From contig NZ_CM001514.1 in assembly GCF_000263715.2 (NCBI RefSeq), forward strand, positions 1,040,936 through 1,104,935: a stretch of 64,000 nt of DNA, given 5' to 3'. The DNA is from Pseudomonas synxantha BG33R. GTDB taxonomy: Bacteria > Pseudomonadota > Gammaproteobacteria > Pseudomonadales > Pseudomonadaceae. A program made the position numbers and the translations under genes. Below are positions 10,241 to 21,796 of this stretch, piece by piece. The notes beneath the pieces are model-generated. The model was not told the origin of the DNA. It made no database searches and saw nothing but the letters and a program-made list of their open reading frames with translations. Every line of letters starts with the position of its first letter. Positions within the stretch are counted from its first letter, which is position 1.

Positions 10241-10538
10241 GTCTGAAATCGTATAGCCTGACGAAAAGGCGGCGATTATAGCGGTAATGATCAATTCCCT
10301 CACGTAAGTTCGTCAGGCTTTGTGCGCGAAGTTCCAGCCAATCACCTTCGGTAACGGTTATTCCCTGTCCTAAATCTGAACGAGCGCTGTTCCGGCCTTG
10401 GGGGCGCCGCACCAGCGGTGATATAGTTCGCCGCCAGTTCGGTCCGCCCAACCCATGTGCCTAATTATTGCGCATCCGTTGCAAACCAAAGTCGCACACA
10501 TGGTGTCTGAGTGAAAGGCTGCATCCCAAGGAGATTAG

Positions 10539-11348
10539 ATGAGTGCCGATAACGCCTACGCGGTCGAGCTGAAGGGCCTTACCTTCAAGCGCGGTTCGCG
10601 CAGCATCTTCAATAACGTCGATATTCGCATTCCTCGCGGCAAGGTCACGGGCATCATGGGGCCTTCCGGTTGCGGCAAGACCACCCTGTTACGCCTGATG
10701 GGCATGCAATTGCGCCCCAGTGCCGGCGAAGTGTGGGTCAACGGCCAGAACCTGCCGACGCTGTCGCGCAGCGATCTGTTCGATGCGCGCAAGCATATGG
10801 GCGTGCTGTTCCAGAGCGGCGCGCTGTTTACCGACCTCGATGTTTTCGAAAACGTAGCCTTCCCGCTGCGGGTGCATACCCAGCTGTCCGATGAAATGAT
10901 TCGTGACATTGTGTTGCTGAAGCTGCAGGCCGTTGGCCTTCGCGGTGCCATCGACCTGATGCCGGACGAATTGTCCGGCGGTATGAAGCGCCGTGTCGCC
11001 CTGGCGCGGGCCATTGCCCTCGACCCGCAGATCCTTATGTACGACGAGCCATTCGTGGGGCAGGACCCGATCGCCATGGGTGTACTGGTGCGTCTGATCC
11101 GCCTGCTCAATGATGCATTGGGTATCACCAGCATTGTGGTCTCCCACGATCTGGCCGAAACCGCGAGCATCGCCGACTACCTGTATGTAGTGGGTGATGG
11201 CCAGGTGCTGGGGCAGGGTACGCCTGAAGAGCTGATGAACGCCGATAACCCGCGTATCCGCCAATTCATGACCGGCGATCCCGATGGCCCGGTGCCTTTT
11301 CACTTTCCGGCAGCGGACTACCGCTCAGATCTTCTGGGGAAGCGCTGA
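10539..11348 (+). CDS. mlaF: Phospholipid transport ATPase MlaF
   Basis: ATPase of the MlaFEDB inner-membrane complex that maintains outer-membrane lipid asymmetry. The 269-residue protein has Walker A GPSGCGKT, signature LSGGMKRR and Walker [20 protein letters not shown] precedes the ATG. It is the first of five overlapping genes mlaF-E-D-C-B, and its stop overlaps the mlaE start. Older Pseudomonas names are ttg2A and PA4456. Confidence 0.97.
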   Translation: MSADNAYAVELKGLTFKRGSRSIFNNVDIRIPRGKVTGIMGPSGCGKTTLLRLMGMQLRPSAGEVWVNGQNLPTLSRSDLFDARKHMGVLFQSGALFTDLDVFENVAFPLRVHTQLSDEMIRDIVLLKLQAVGLRGAIDLMPDELSGGMKRRVALARAIALDPQILMYDEPFVGQDPIAMGVLVRLIRLLNDALGITSIVVSHDLAETASIADYLYVVGDGQVLGQGTPEELMNADNPRIRQFMTGDPDGPVPFHFPAADYRSDLLGKR

Positions 11349-12145
11349 TGCGCAAGACATCTCTTATCGAAAAGGTTCGCCTTTTCGGTCGCTCGGGCAT
11401 CGACATCATCGAAGTCCTGGGGCGTTCGACCATTTTCCTGTTCCACGCCTTGCTGGGCCGCGGCGGCATCGGTGGGGGCTTCGGCCTGCTGCTCAAGCAG
11501 CTGCACGCAGTGGGTGTGATGTCTCTGGTGATCATTGTGGTCTCCGGGGTGTTCATCGGCATGGTGCTGGCGCTGCAGGGCTTCAACATCCTGTCCAGCT
11601 ACGGTTCCGAGCAGGCGGTAGGCCAGATGGTGGCCTTGACCCTGCTGCGTGAGCTCGGCCCGGTGGTTACTGCCTTGCTGTTCGCGGGGCGTGCAGGTTC
11701 GGCGCTGACCGCCGAAATCGGCAACATGAAGTCCACCGAGCAGCTGTCCAGCCTGGAAATGATCGGTGTGGACCCGCTCAAGTACATTGTTGCCCCGCGC
11801 CTGTGGGCCGGCTTCATTTCCCTGCCATTGCTGGCGATGATTTTCAGCGTGGTGGGTATCTGGGGCGGTTCGTGGGTGGCGGTTGACTGGTTGGGCGTCT
11901 ATGACGGTTCCTACTGGGCCAACATGCAAAACAGCGTGACCTTCACCGGTGACGTGCTCAACGGCATCATAAAGAGCATTGTCTTTGCCTTTGTAGTGAC
12001 GTGGATTGCCGTATTCCAAGGCTATGACTGCGAGCCCACCTCAGAAGGGATCAGTCGTGCCACTACCAAGACCGTTGTGTACGCCTCGCTGGCGGTACTG
12101 GGCCTTGACTTCATTTTGACCGCCTTGATGTTTGGAGATTTCTGA
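11348..12145 (+). CDS. mlaE: Phospholipid transport permease MlaE
   Basis: Permease of the Mla transporter, 265 residues with about five to six hydrophobic segments and the MlaE-family block [19 protein letters not shown] followed by [21 protein letters not shown]. It forms the membrane dimer on which MlaD hexamers sit. Start and stop both overlap neighbours by one base or a few bases, which indicates fixed stoichiometry through translational coupling. Confidence 0.97.
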   Translation: MRKTSLIEKVRLFGRSGIDIIEVLGRSTIFLFHALLGRGGIGGGFGLLLKQLHAVGVMSLVIIVVSGVFIGMVLALQGFNILSSYGSEQAVGQMVALTLLRELGPVVTALLFAGRAGSALTAEIGNMKSTEQLSSLEMIGVDPLKYIVAPRLWAGFISLPLLAMIFSVVGIWGGSWVAVDWLGVYDGSYWANMQNSVTFTGDVLNGIIKSIVFAFVVTWIAVFQGYDCEPTSEGISRATTKTVVYASLAVLGLDFILTALMFGDF

Positions 12146-12612
12146 TGCAAAACCGCACTGTGGAGATCGGTGTCGGCCTTTTCTTGCTGGCTGGCATCCT
12201 GGCTTTACTGTTGTTGGCCCTGCGAGTCAGCGGCCTGTCGGCCAGCCCCACCGCCGATACCTATAAACTTTACGCGTATTTCGACAATATCGCCGGTTTG
12301 ACGGTCAGAGCCAAAGTGACCATGGCCGGCGTTACCATCGGCAAGGTCACGGCAATCGATCTGGATCGCGACAGCTTCACCGGGCGAGTGACCATGCAGG
12401 TGGACAAGAAGGTAGATAACCTGCCGACTGACTCCACGGCATCTATCCTCACTGCGGGGCTGCTGGGCGAGAAATACATCGGTGTCAGCGTGGGCGGGGA
12501 AACAGCCTTGCTCAAGGATGGCTCTACAATCCACGACACACAGTCGTCGTTGGTACTTGAAGACCTGATCGGTAAATTCCTGCTCAATACGGTCAATAAA
12601 GACGCTAAATGA
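12145..12612 (+). CDS. mlaD: MCE-domain lipid-binding protein MlaD
   Basis: A 155-residue bitopic protein with an N-terminal transmembrane helix at about residues 8-27 and a single MCE domain (residues about 40-118; LYAYFDNIAGLTVRAKVTMAG). It forms a hexameric ring that channels phospholipid between MlaC and MlaFE. It overlaps mlaE by one base. A short polar tail follows the MCE domain, as is normal for MlaD. Confidence 0.97.
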   Translation: MQNRTVEIGVGLFLLAGILALLLLALRVSGLSASPTADTYKLYAYFDNIAGLTVRAKVTMAGVTIGKVTAIDLDRDSFTGRVTMQVDKKVDNLPTDSTASILTAGLLGEKYIGVSVGGETALLKDGSTIHDTQSSLVLEDLIGKFLLNTVNKDAK

Positions 12613-12623
12613 GGAATCTGTTC

Positions 12624-13271
12624 ATGATCTCTACCTTGCGACGTGGCCTGCTGGTGCTGCTGGCGGCGCTGCCGCTGATGGCTAACGCGGCAGGTTCTGC
12701 TCACGACCTGGTGCAGGACACGACCAACAAAATGTTGGCTGACCTGACTGCCAACAAAGAAAAGTACAAGCAAGACCCGAGTCAGTTTTATAACGCGCTC
12801 AATACCATTGTCGGCCCGGTAGTCGATGCCGAGGGCATTTCGCGCAGCATCATGACGGTCAAGTATTCGCGCAAGGCAACACCTGCGCAGATGCAGACGT
12901 TCCAGGAAAACTTCAAGCGTGGTCTGTTCCAGTTTTACGGCAACGCTCTGCTGGAATACAACAACCAGGGCATCGTCGTTGACCCTGCCAGGGAGGAGTC
13001 GGGCGACCGTGCCGAGGTCGGGATGAAAGTCTCGGGCAGCAATGGCGCGATCTATCCGGTGTCCTACACCCTGACGAAAATCAACGGTGAATGGAAGCTG
13101 CGCAACGTGGTCATCAACGGCATCAACATCGGCAAGCTGTTCCGTGACCAGTTCGCCGATGCGATGCAGCGCAATGGCAATAACCTGGACAAGACCATCA
13201 ATGGTTGGGCCGGTGAAGTGGCCAAGGCCAAGGAAGAAACCGACAAAGCTGCCGGGAAGCCTGCGCAATGA
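12624..13271 (+). CDS. mlaC: Periplasmic phospholipid carrier MlaC
   Basis: Carries phospholipid between the outer-membrane MlaA complex and MlaD. The start chosen at MISTLRRG has GAGGA about 8 nt upstream; an ATG at 12609 overlapping the mlaD stop would add MRNLF but lacks a good site. The resulting 215-residue protein has a signal peptide cleaved near A22 (ANA). The tail is Lys/Glu/Ala-rich. MlaA is not in the window, as is usual for pseudomonads. Confidence 0.95.
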   Translation: MISTLRRGLLVLLAALPLMANAAGSAHDLVQDTTNKMLADLTANKEKYKQDPSQFYNALNTIVGPVVDAEGISRSIMTVKYSRKATPAQMQTFQENFKRGLFQFYGNALLEYNNQGIVVDPAREESGDRAEVGMKVSGSNGAIYPVSYTLTKINGEWKLRNVVINGINIGKLFRDQFADAMQRNGNNLDKTINGWAGEVAKAKEETDKAAGKPAQ

Positions 13272-13573
13272 CCGAGGCGGCTGTTCGTATCGGCGACGCC
13301 GGCGAGCTGTTGCTCAGCGGCGTGCTCGATTACCGTACCGGGCCTGACCTGCGCAAGCAGGGCCAGGCACTGATCAAGGCCAGCAATGCGCCTGCGCTGG
13401 TGGTTGACTGTTCGGCGGTGACCAAGTCCAGCAGCGTCGGTCTGTCGTTGCTGCTGTGCTTCATGCGCGATGCCGAAGCGGCAAAAAAGCCGCTCAGTAT
13501 CCGTGCCTTGCCTGAAGACATGCGCGAGATTGCCGAAGTTTCCGGCCTGACCGAGCTGTTGGCACACCCTTAA
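13268..13573 (+). CDS. mlaB: STAS-domain protein MlaB
   Basis: A 101-residue STAS protein that binds MlaF and is needed for activity of the Mla transporter. The STAS core is seen as ALVVDCSAVTKSSSVGLSLLL, with the Ser/Thr cluster where anti-sigma-antagonist relatives are phosphorylated. It overlaps mlaC by 4 nt and is followed by an intrinsic terminator, so it closes the operon. Confidence 0.94.
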   Translation: MTEAAVRIGDAGELLLSGVLDYRTGPDLRKQGQALIKASNAPALVVDCSAVTKSSSVGLSLLLCFMRDAEAAKKPLSIRALPEDMREIAEVSGLTELLAHP

Positions 13574-13586
13574 TACACATTTATCA

Positions 13587-13644
13587 GAAAAGCCCCCCGT
13601 CAGAGTCCTGCTATGCGGGGTTCGCAGGCGCGGGGCTTTTTTGT
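13587..13644 (+). terminator. Intrinsic terminator after mlaFEDCB
   Basis: AAAAGCCCC near 13589-13597 pairs with GGGGCTTTT near 13633-13641, and the run of T continues to about 13643. The intervening 35 nt can form internal pairing. It sits 14 nt after the mlaB stop and before ibaG, so it separates the mla operon from ibaG-murA. Confidence 0.85.
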
Positions 13645-13688
13645 ATGATGTGCGACCCGTGCGCACTGGGCGCCGATAGAGGTTGAGC

Positions 13689-15217
<1,529 letters not shown>

Positions 15218-15230
15218 CCCCCGCTGCCCT

Positions 15231-15258
15231 GTAGGGGTGAGCAAGCTCGCTCCTACAC
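15231..15258. repeat. Short REP-like palindrome, GTAGG/CTCCTAC type
   Basis: GTAGGGGTGAGC, loop AA, GCTCGCTCCTAC forms a 12-bp hairpin with two G-T pairs. The same core with a perfect stem recurs at 29606-29633. It stands alone between murA and hisG and could cap the murA transcript 3' end. Confidence 0.75.
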
Positions 15259-15355
15259 ACTGGTTTGTTTCAAATCGAGGCTGTCATGGCCTCGATCTGT
15301 GTCTGGCACTGTTTGTGACCGGACAGCAATAGCCTGATGAAGGACTGACGTTCCC

Positions 15356-15991
15356 ATGTTGACCATCGCACTGTCCAAGGGCCGCATCCTTGACGACACG
15401 TTGCCGCTTCTGGCTGAAGCGGGCATCGTGCCGACCGAGAATCCGGACAAGAGCCGCAAGCTGATCATCCCCACGACCCAGGACGACGTTCGCCTGCTGA
15501 TCGTGCGGGCTACCGACGTGCCGACCTACGTTGAACATGGTGCCGCCGACCTCGGTGTCGCGGGTAAGGATGTGCTGATGGAATACGGTGGCCAGGGCTT
15601 GTATGAGCCACTGGACCTGCGTATCGCCCTGTGCAAGCTGATGACCGCTGGCCGTGTCGGTGATGTCGAGCCCAAGGGCCGCCTGCGGGTGGCGACCAAG
15701 TTTGTCAACGTCGCCAAGCGCTACTACGCCGAACAAGGCCGCCAGGTCGATATCATCAAGCTCTACGGCTCGATGGAGCTGGCGCCGCTGATCGGCCTGG
15801 CCGACAAGATCATCGACGTGGTCGACACCGGCAACACCCTGCGCGCCAACGGTTTGGAGCCACAGGATTTCATCGCCGACATCAGCTCTCGCCTGATCGT
15901 CAACAAAGCTTCCATGAAGATGCAACACGCCCGTATCCAGGCGTTGATCGACACCCTGCGCAAGGCAGTGGAGTCTCGACACCGCGGTTGA
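15356..15991 (+). CDS. hisG: ATP phosphoribosyltransferase catalytic subunit, short form
   Basis: First enzyme of histidine synthesis, condensing ATP and PRPP. At 211 residues it is the short HisG, which lacks the C-terminal regulatory domain and needs HisZ, encoded elsewhere in Pseudomonas. The start [11 protein letters not shown] and the PRPP-binding [17 protein letters not shown] region (written [11 protein letters not shown]) are typical. A terminator-like hairpin follows before hisD. Confidence 0.97.
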   Translation: MLTIALSKGRILDDTLPLLAEAGIVPTENPDKSRKLIIPTTQDDVRLLIVRATDVPTYVEHGAADLGVAGKDVLMEYGGQGLYEPLDLRIALCKLMTAGRVGDVEPKGRLRVATKFVNVAKRYYAEQGRQVDIIKLYGSMELAPLIGLADKIIDVVDTGNTLRANGLEPQDFIADISSRLIVNKASMKMQHARIQALIDTLRKAVESRHRG

Positions 15992-16045
15992 CTCACCCGC
16001 GTAGCCCAAAGGCTGCGCCCGTCTATCCGCCTCATAGCCAGAATT

Positions 16046-16095
16046 CTCAGGTGCCCAAGCGGAAACGACTGCTAGTTTAGGGCGCCTGAGTTTTT
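16046..16095 (+). terminator. Intrinsic terminator-like hairpin between hisG and hisD
   Basis: CTCAGGTGCCC (16046-16056) pairs with GGGCGCCTGAG (16080-16090), 10 Watson-Crick pairs plus one G-T, with a 23-nt loop, and TTTTT follows at once (16091-16095). It lies 55 nt after hisG and 25 nt before hisD. No leader peptide rich in His codons is seen beside it. Confidence 0.75.
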
Positions 16096-16119
16096 GCCAA
16101 TTCTATTGAGGCCCTCGCT

Positions 16120-17436
16120 ATGACCACGTCCACTGCAATTGCCCGACTCAACGCTGCCGACCCGGATTTCGCCCATCATCTGGATCATCTGCTGAGCTGG
16201 GAAAGCGTGTCCGACGACTCGGTCAACCAGCGGGTGCTCGACATTATCAAGGCCGTGCGCGAGCGCGGTGATGCGGCGCTGGTGGACTTCACTCGTCAGT
16301 TCGACGGCCTGGACGTCAAGTCGATGGCGGACCTGATCCTGCCCCGCGAGCGCCTTGAGCTGGCCCTGACGCGTATCACCGCGCCCCAGCGCGAAGCCCT
16401 GGAAGTCGCAGCGGCGCGGGTACGCAGCTACCACGAAAAGCAGAAGCAGGACTCCTGGAGCTACACCGAAGCCGATGGCACCGTACTGGGCCAGAAGGTC
16501 ACGCCGTTGGACCGTGCCGGCCTTTACGTGCCGGGCGGTAAAGCCTCTTATCCGTCGTCCGTGTTAATGAACGCGATTCCGGCCAAAGTGGCGGGTGTCA
16601 CTGAAGTGGTCATGGTGGTGCCGACCCCTCGTGGTGAAATCAACGAGCTGGTACTGGCTGCCGCCTGCATCGCGGGTGTCGACCGGGTGTTCACCATCGG
16701 TGGCGCCCAGGCCGTCGCGGCCCTGGCCTATGGCACCGAAAGCGTGCCGAAGGTCGACAAGGTTGTTGGCCCAGGCAACATCTACGTCGCCACCGCCAAG
16801 CGCCATGTGTTCGGCCAGGTCGGCATCGACATGATCGCCGGCCCTTCGGAAATTCTGGTGGTGTGTGACGGCCAGACCGATCCGGACTGGATTGCCATGG
16901 ACCTGTTCTCCCAGGCTGAGCACGACGAAGATGCCCAGGCGATCCTGGTCAGCCCCGATGCCGAGTTCCTCGACAAGGTCGCCGCCAGCATCAATAAGCT
17001 GCTGCCGACCATGGAGCGTGCCGAAATCATCGAGAAGTCGATCAATGGCCGCGGCGCACTGATTCTGGTGCGTGATATGGAGCAAGCCATCGAAGTGGCC
17101 AACCGCATCGCGCCGGAACACCTGGAGCTGTCCGTAGCGGACCCACAGGCCTGGTTGCCGTCGATTCGTCACGCCGGTGCCATCTTCATGGGGCGTCACA
17201 CCAGCGAAGCCCTGGGCGACTACTGCGCCGGGCCTAACCACGTGTTGCCGACCTCCGGCACTGCGCGTTTTTCATCGCCGCTGGGGGTGTATGACTTCCA
17301 GAAGCGTTCGTCGATTATCTTCTGCTCGCCACAAGGTGCTTCCGAGCTGGGCAAGACTGCCTCGGTGCTGGCCCGTGGTGAATCCCTCAGCGCTCACGCA
17401 CGCAGCGCTGAATACCGCATCGTCAAGGGAGAGTAA
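16120..17436 (+). CDS. hisD: Histidinol dehydrogenase
   Basis: Zinc enzyme catalysing the last two oxidation steps from histidinol to histidine. The 438-residue protein contains the family blocks [28 protein letters not shown] and [17 protein letters not shown] lies 8 nt before the ATG. Its stop is 3 nt before hisC, so the two are co-transcribed; the preceding hairpin suggests either its own promoter or regulated read-through from hisG. Confidence 0.98.
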   Translation: MTTSTAIARLNAADPDFAHHLDHLLSWESVSDDSVNQRVLDIIKAVRERGDAALVDFTRQFDGLDVKSMADLILPRERLELALTRITAPQREALEVAAARVRSYHEKQKQDSWSYTEADGTVLGQKVTPLDRAGLYVPGGKASYPSSVLMNAIPAKVAGVTEVVMVVPTPRGEINELVLAAACIAGVDRVFTIGGAQAVAALAYGTESVPKVDKVVGPGNIYVATAKRHVFGQVGIDMIAGPSEILVVCDGQTDPDWIAMDLFSQAEHDEDAQAILVSPDAEFLDKVAASINKLLPTMERAEIIEKSINGRGALILVRDMEQAIEVANRIAPEHLELSVADPQAWLPSIRHAGAIFMGRHTSEALGDYCAGPNHVLPTSGTARFSSPLGVYDFQKRSSIIFCSPQGASELGKTASVLARGESLSAHARSAEYRIVKGE

Positions 17437-17439
17437 GGC

Positions 17440-18492
17440 ATGAGCAAATTCTGGAGCCCTTTCGTCAAGGACCTCGTGCCTTACGTACCCGGTGAGCAAC
17501 CGAAGCTGACCAAGCTGGTCAAGCTCAACACCAACGAAAACCCATACGGCCCATCGCCCAAGGCATTGGCAGCGATGCAGGCCGAGTTGAACGACAACTT
17601 GCGCCTGTACCCGGACCCCAACAGCGACCTGCTCAAACAAGCCGTGGCCAGGTATTACGGGATCGACGCCGGCAAGGTATTCCTTGGCAACGGTTCCGAT
17701 GAGGTCCTGGCGCACATCTTTCATGGCCTGTTCCAGCACGATCTGCCACTTCTGTTCCCGGATATCAGTTACAGCTTTTACCCCGTGTACTGCGGCCTCT
17801 ACGGCATCAAGTACGACGCGCTGGCGTTGGACGAGCAGTTCCAGATTCGTGCATCTGACTATGCCAGGCCTAACGGCGGGATCATCTTCCCCAACCCGAA
17901 CGCACCCACCGGCTGCTTACTGGCGCTGGATGCGGTGGAGCAGATCCTCAAGGCCAGCCCGGATTCGGTGGTGGTGGTCGACGAAGCCTACATCGACTTC
18001 GGTGGCGAAACCGCCATCAGCCTGGTGGACCGTTACCCGAACCTGCTGGTAACCCAGACCCTGTCCAAATCGCGCTCACTGGCCGGTTTGCGTGTGGGCC
18101 TGGCCGTGGGTCACCCAGACCTGATCGAGGCGCTGGAGCGGGTCAAGAACAGCTTCAACTCCTACCCGCTGGATCGCCTGGCGATTGTTGGCGCGGCGGC
18201 GGCGTTCGAAGACCGTGAATACTTCGAGCAGACCTGCCAGATGGTGATCGACAGCCGCAACAAGGTGGTCGCGCAACTGGAAGGCAAAGGGTTTGAAGTG
18301 TTGCCCTCGGCGGCGAACTTCATCTTTGCGCGCCACTCACGGCATGACGCTGCTGGATTGGCAGCCAAGTTGCGTGAGCAGGGGGTTATCGTGCGGCACT
18401 TCAAGCAGGAGCGGATTGCCCAATTCCTGCGGATCAGTATCGGTACGCCTGAGCAGAACCAGGCGCTGATTGATGGGCTCGGCGAGCTCTAA
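17440..18492 (+). CDS. hisC: Histidinol-phosphate aminotransferase
   Basis: PLP-dependent class I/II aminotransferase of 350 residues that converts imidazole acetol phosphate to histidinol phosphate. The PLP lysine is in the segment [16 protein letters not shown] and the substrate region in [12 protein letters not shown] near the N-terminus. Pseudomonads have more than one hisC; this is the copy linked to hisGD (hisC1 type). A perfect inverted repeat follows and probably ends transcription. Confidence 0.96.
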   Translation: MSKFWSPFVKDLVPYVPGEQPKLTKLVKLNTNENPYGPSPKALAAMQAELNDNLRLYPDPNSDLLKQAVARYYGIDAGKVFLGNGSDEVLAHIFHGLFQHDLPLLFPDISYSFYPVYCGLYGIKYDALALDEQFQIRASDYARPNGGIIFPNPNAPTGCLLALDAVEQILKASPDSVVVVDEAYIDFGGETAISLVDRYPNLLVTQTLSKSRSLAGLRVGLAVGHPDLIEALERVKNSFNSYPLDRLAIVGAAAAFEDREYFEQTCQMVIDSRNKVVAQLEGKGFEVLPSAANFIFARHSRHDAAGLAAKLREQGVIVRHFKQERIAQFLRISIGTPEQNQALIDGLGEL

Positions 18493-18510
18493 TTCTTTGC
18501 AGGCAGTAAG

Positions 18511-18588
18511 GGCCTCATCGCGGGCAAGCCCGGCTCCCACAGGAAACTGCATTTCCCTGTGGGAGCCGGGCTTGCCCGCGATGAGGCC
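18511..18588. repeat. REPIN: perfect 33-bp inverted repeat between hisC and uraA
   Basis: The left arm 18511-18543 (starts GGCCTCATCGCGGGCAAGCC) and the right arm 18556-18588 (ends CTTGCCCGCGATGAGGCC) are exact reverse complements over 33 nt around a 12-nt loop. Each arm holds a REP core of the GGGAGCCGGGCTTGCCCGCGA type. It lies between the 3' ends of two convergent genes and can act as a terminator or transcript-end stabiliser in both directions. Confidence 0.92.
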
Positions 18589-18615
18589 ACCAGCTACACC
18601 AGAAAACTGGAGGGC

Positions 18616-19890
18616 TTAGATCAGCGGCTCATCCGGCTTCTTGTTCTTCCAGCCATCATTGCCCGGCAGCAACAGGTTCAAACCAATCGCCACCACGGCA
18701 CACAGGGCGATGCCCTTGAGGCCGAAATCGTCCGGGCCGGTGCCGGTGCCGACCAGCACACCGCCAATCCCGAATACCAGGGTTACCGACACAATCACCA
18801 GGTTGCGTGCTTCACCCAGGTCGATCCTGTGGCGAATCAGCGTGTTCATCCCCACCGCAGCAATCGAGCCGAACAGCAGGCACAGAATCCCGCCCATCAC
18901 CGGCACGGGGATGCTCTGCAGCAGTGCGCCGAACTTGCCGATAAACGCCAGGCTGATAGCAAACACTGCCGCCCAGGTCATGATTTTCGGGTTGTAGTTC
19001 TTGGTCAGCATCACTGCGCCGGTCACCTCGGCGTAGGTGGTGTTCGGCGGGCCGCCAAACATGCCGGCAGCCGTAGTGGCGATACCGTCACCCAGCAAGG
19101 TGCGGTGCAGGCCGGGCTTTTTCAGGTAGTCGCGACCGGTCACGCTGCCCACCGCAATCACACCGCCGATATGTTCGATCGCCGGGGCCAGGGCCACCGG
19201 GACGATAAACAGGATCGCCTGCCAGTTGAACTCTGGCGCGGTAAAGTGGGGCAGGGCGAACCACGGCGCAGCCGCGATCTTTGCCGTGTCGACCACGCCA
19301 AAGTAGAACGACATGGCAAAACCCACCAGTACGCCGGAGATGATCGGCACCAGGCGGAAAATGCCTTTGCCGAACACGGCCACGATCAAGGTGGTCAGCA
19401 GTGCGGGCATCGAGATCAGCATCGCCGTCTGGTAATGGATCAACTCGGCTCCGTCGCCGGACTTGCCCATGGCCATATTGGCGGCAATCGGTGCCATGGC
19501 CAGGCCGATGGAAATAATCACCGGGCCGATCACCACTGGCGGCAACAGCCGGTCGATAAAGCCGGTGCCCTTGACCTTCACGGCCAGGCCCAGGAACGTA
19601 TAGACGAAACCGGCCGCCATCACCCCGCCCATGGTCGCCGCCAGGCCGAATTGGCCTTTGGCGAGGATGATCGGGGTGATAAACGCGAAGCTCGATGCCA
19701 AAAATACCGGCACCTGCCGCCCTGTCACCACCTGGAACAACAATGTGCCCAGGCCGGCGGTGAACAGTGCGACGTTTGGATCAAGACCTGTGATCAGCGG
19801 CATCAACACCAGCGCGCCAAATGCTACGAAGAGCATCTGTGCGCCAGACAGGATCTGGCGCCAAAGCGGGTCGTTGAATTCATCCTGCAT
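18616..19890 (-). CDS. uraA: Uracil permease, NCS2 family
   Basis: Inner-membrane uracil:proton symporter, 424 residues with about 12-14 hydrophobic segments and family blocks such as FGGPPNTTYAEVTG and GVIAVGSVTGRDYL. The ATG at 19890 has AAGGA 9 nt upstream; a GTG at 19896 that overlaps the upp stop has the site too close. It follows upp in a two-gene salvage operon: Upp traps imported uracil as UMP. Confidence 0.94.
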   Translation of the reverse strand: MQDEFNDPLWRQILSGAQMLFVAFGALVLMPLITGLDPNVALFTAGLGTLLFQVVTGRQVPVFLASSFAFITPIILAKGQFGLAATMGGVMAAGFVYTFLGLAVKVKGTGFIDRLLPPVVIGPVIISIGLAMAPIAANMAMGKSGDGAELIHYQTAMLISMPALLTTLIVAVFGKGIFRLVPIISGVLVGFAMSFYFGVVDTAKIAAAPWFALPHFTAPEFNWQAILFIVPVALAPAIEHIGGVIAVGSVTGRDYLKKPGLHRTLLGDGIATTAAGMFGGPPNTTYAEVTGAVMLTKNYNPKIMTWAAVFAISLAFIGKFGALLQSIPVPVMGGILCLLFGSIAAVGMNTLIRHRIDLGEARNLVIVSVTLVFGIGGVLVGTGTGPDDFGLKGIALCAVVAIGLNLLLPGNDGWKNKKPDEPLI

Positions 19891-19892
19891 GT

Positions 19893-20531
19893 TCACGCGT
19901 CCTTCTGCTTGGTGCCGAAGATCTTGTCACCGGCATCGCCAAGGCCTGGGATGATGTAGCCGTGTTCATTCAGGCGCTCATCAATGGATGCGGTGTAGAT
20001 CTGCACATCCGGATGGGCTTTCTCGACGGCGGCGATGCCTTCGGGCGCGGCCACCAGCACCATGGCACGGATGTCCCGGCAGCCGGCTTTTTTCAGCAGG
20101 TCGATGGTCGCGACCATGGAGCTACCGGTGGCGAGCATCGGGTCGATGATCATGGCCAGGCGCTCGTTGATTTCCGGAACGAGCTTCTCCAGGTAGGTGT
20201 GGGCCTGCAGTGTTTCTTCATTGCGGGCAACGCCCACGGCGCTGACCTTGGCGCCCGGGATCAGGCTGAGTACACCTTCGAGCATGCCGATACCGGCGCG
20301 CAGGATAGGGACGACGGTAATTTTCTTACCGGCGATTTTTTCCACTTGTACGGGACCGGCCCAACCGGGGATCTCGTAGGTTTCCAGGGGTAAATCCTTG
20401 GTGGCTTCGTAAGTCAGCAGCGCTCCGACTTCCTGAGCAAGCTCACGGAAATTCTTCGTGCTAATGTCGGCACGGCGCATAAGGCCGAGTTTGTGTCGGA
20501 TCAGCGGGTGGCGGATCTCGCGAGTGGGCAT
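19893..20531 (-). CDS. upp: Uracil phosphoribosyltransferase
   Basis: Makes UMP from uracil and PRPP. The 212-residue protein shows the PRPP loop [16 protein letters not shown] and the C-terminal uracil-binding block [15 protein letters not shown] start at MPTREIRHP, with GGAG 8 nt upstream; the frame extends 8 codons further without a better site. It is divergent from hpt over 164 bp and is the first gene of upp-uraA. Confidence 0.97.
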   Translation of the reverse strand: MPTREIRHPLIRHKLGLMRRADISTKNFRELAQEVGALLTYEATKDLPLETYEIPGWAGPVQVEKIAGKKITVVPILRAGIGMLEGVLSLIPGAKVSAVGVARNEETLQAHTYLEKLVPEINERLAMIIDPMLATGSSMVATIDLLKKAGCRDIRAMVLVAAPEGIAAVEKAHPDVQIYTASIDERLNEHGYIIPGLGDAGDKIFGTKQKDA

Positions 20532-20695
20532 GGGAAAGGCTCCGGCGGCGGGCAAAAAAACCGGCCTAGATTAATCTATCCGAGAGTGTTGTCCTATAGA
20601 CATCAAGTACGTTAGTCCATAAAGGCTTGATTGGAGCGCACGAGAAGCGTACCTTCGCCCGCTTTTCTTGCCACAGCACCCCCTTGGAGAGCGCC

Positions 20696-21253
20696 ATGTC
20701 TGCTGATCTCGAGCATATCCGTCAAATCATGCACGAGGCTGACTGCCTGTACACCGAAGCGCAGGTCGAAGCAGCAATCGCCAAGGTCGGCGAGCACATC
20801 ACCCGCGAAATGGCCGACACCAACCCGGTGGTCTTTTGTGTGATGAACGGTGGCCTGATCTTCGCCGGTAAATTGCTCACCCACCTGCAATTCCCACTGG
20901 AAGCCTCTTACCTGCACGCCACCCGTTATCGCAACGAAACCAGCGGCGGCGATCTGTTCTGGAAGGCCAAGCCGGAAGTTTCGTTCATTGACCGCGATGT
21001 GCTGATCATCGATGACATCCTCGATGAAGGTCATACCCTGGGCGCGATCATCGATTTCTGCAAACATGCCGGCGCGCGCAAAGTGCATACCGCTGTGCTG
21101 ATCGACAAAGACCACGACCGCAAAGCCCGTCCTGAATTGAAAGCCGATTTTGTTGGGCTGCCGTGCGTCGACCGCTATATCTTCGGGTATGGCATGGACT
21201 ACAAAGGCTACTGGCGTAACGCCAATGGCATCTTTGCCGTTAAAGGAATGTAA
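20696..21253 (+). CDS. hpt: Hypoxanthine-guanine phosphoribosyltransferase
   Basis: Purine salvage enzyme of 185 residues. The PRPP-binding motif is VLIIDDILDEGHTLGAI, and FVGLPCVDRYIFGYGMDYKGYWRN forms the base-binding end (written in parts: FVGLPCVDRYIFGYG and MDYKGYWRN). CTTGGAG precedes the ATG at 20696; the longer frame to 20627 has no site. Together with upp-uraA on the other strand it makes a nucleobase-salvage pair. Confidence 0.96.
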   Translation: MSADLEHIRQIMHEADCLYTEAQVEAAIAKVGEHITREMADTNPVVFCVMNGGLIFAGKLLTHLQFPLEASYLHATRYRNETSGGDLFWKAKPEVSFIDRDVLIIDDILDEGHTLGAIIDFCKHAGARKVHTAVLIDKDHDRKARPELKADFVGLPCVDRYIFGYGMDYKGYWRNANGIFAVKGM

Positions 21254-21256
21254 TCG

Positions 21257-21724
21257 ATGGCCCGCTTTCTTGATCAGACCCTGTTTGCCGAATTGGCCGA
21301 GAAAGCGGCCGCCAGCCCCCGTGGGCGTCAGAACGTCAACTTCCATGAGATGCAAGAGCCTTGTCATCGCATGGCGGTCGGCTTGCAACCCAGCACCTAT
21401 GTGCAGCCTCATTGTCACCTGAGCGCTGATAAAGCTGAAACTCTGCTGGTGCTCAAGGGGCGCTTGGGAATCTTGATTTTCAGCGAGGTCGGCGAGCTAC
21501 TCAGCAAGCGTGTGTTGCAAGCCGGCGGAGAGTGCCAGGGCGTAGACCTTTCGCCAGGTGTTTTTCATAGCCTGGTGGTGCTGGAGCCGGACAGCGTGAT
21601 GTTTGAATGCAAGGCTGGCCCTTACCGTCCTGTTGGCGAAGGTGAGCTGGCAAGCTGGGCGCCCCGTGAAGGCGAGGCGGGTATGGCGGAGTATCACCGC
21701 TGGATGCTTGCCCAGTTCGATTGA
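21257..21724 (+). CDS. WbuC-type cupin-fold metalloprotein
   Basis: A 155-residue cupin-like protein resembling the WbuC family. The metal-binding pattern is HCHLSADKAETLLVLKGRLG with a later H in GVFHSLVVLEPD. WbuC relatives are often near O-antigen genes, but here the gene follows hpt by 3 nt and is evidently co-transcribed with purine salvage. Function is unknown; a metal-dependent sugar or small-molecule enzyme is possible. Confidence 0.85.
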   Translation: MARFLDQTLFAELAEKAAASPRGRQNVNFHEMQEPCHRMAVGLQPSTYVQPHCHLSADKAETLLVLKGRLGILIFSEVGELLSKRVLQAGGECQGVDLSPGVFHSLVVLEPDSVMFECKAGPYRPVGEGELASWAPREGEAGMAEYHRWMLAQFD

Positions 21725-21796
21725 GCCCCTCCCACATCCTGCGTCGCGCAGGTAGACTTCAAACCCCGTGTAAATGTCTGCAGGCTGGAGTCGGTA

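Noticed and set aside
18511..18588. Palindromes as a CRISPR array
   Set aside because: They are single inverted pairs without regularly spaced direct repeats or cas genes; they fit REPINs.
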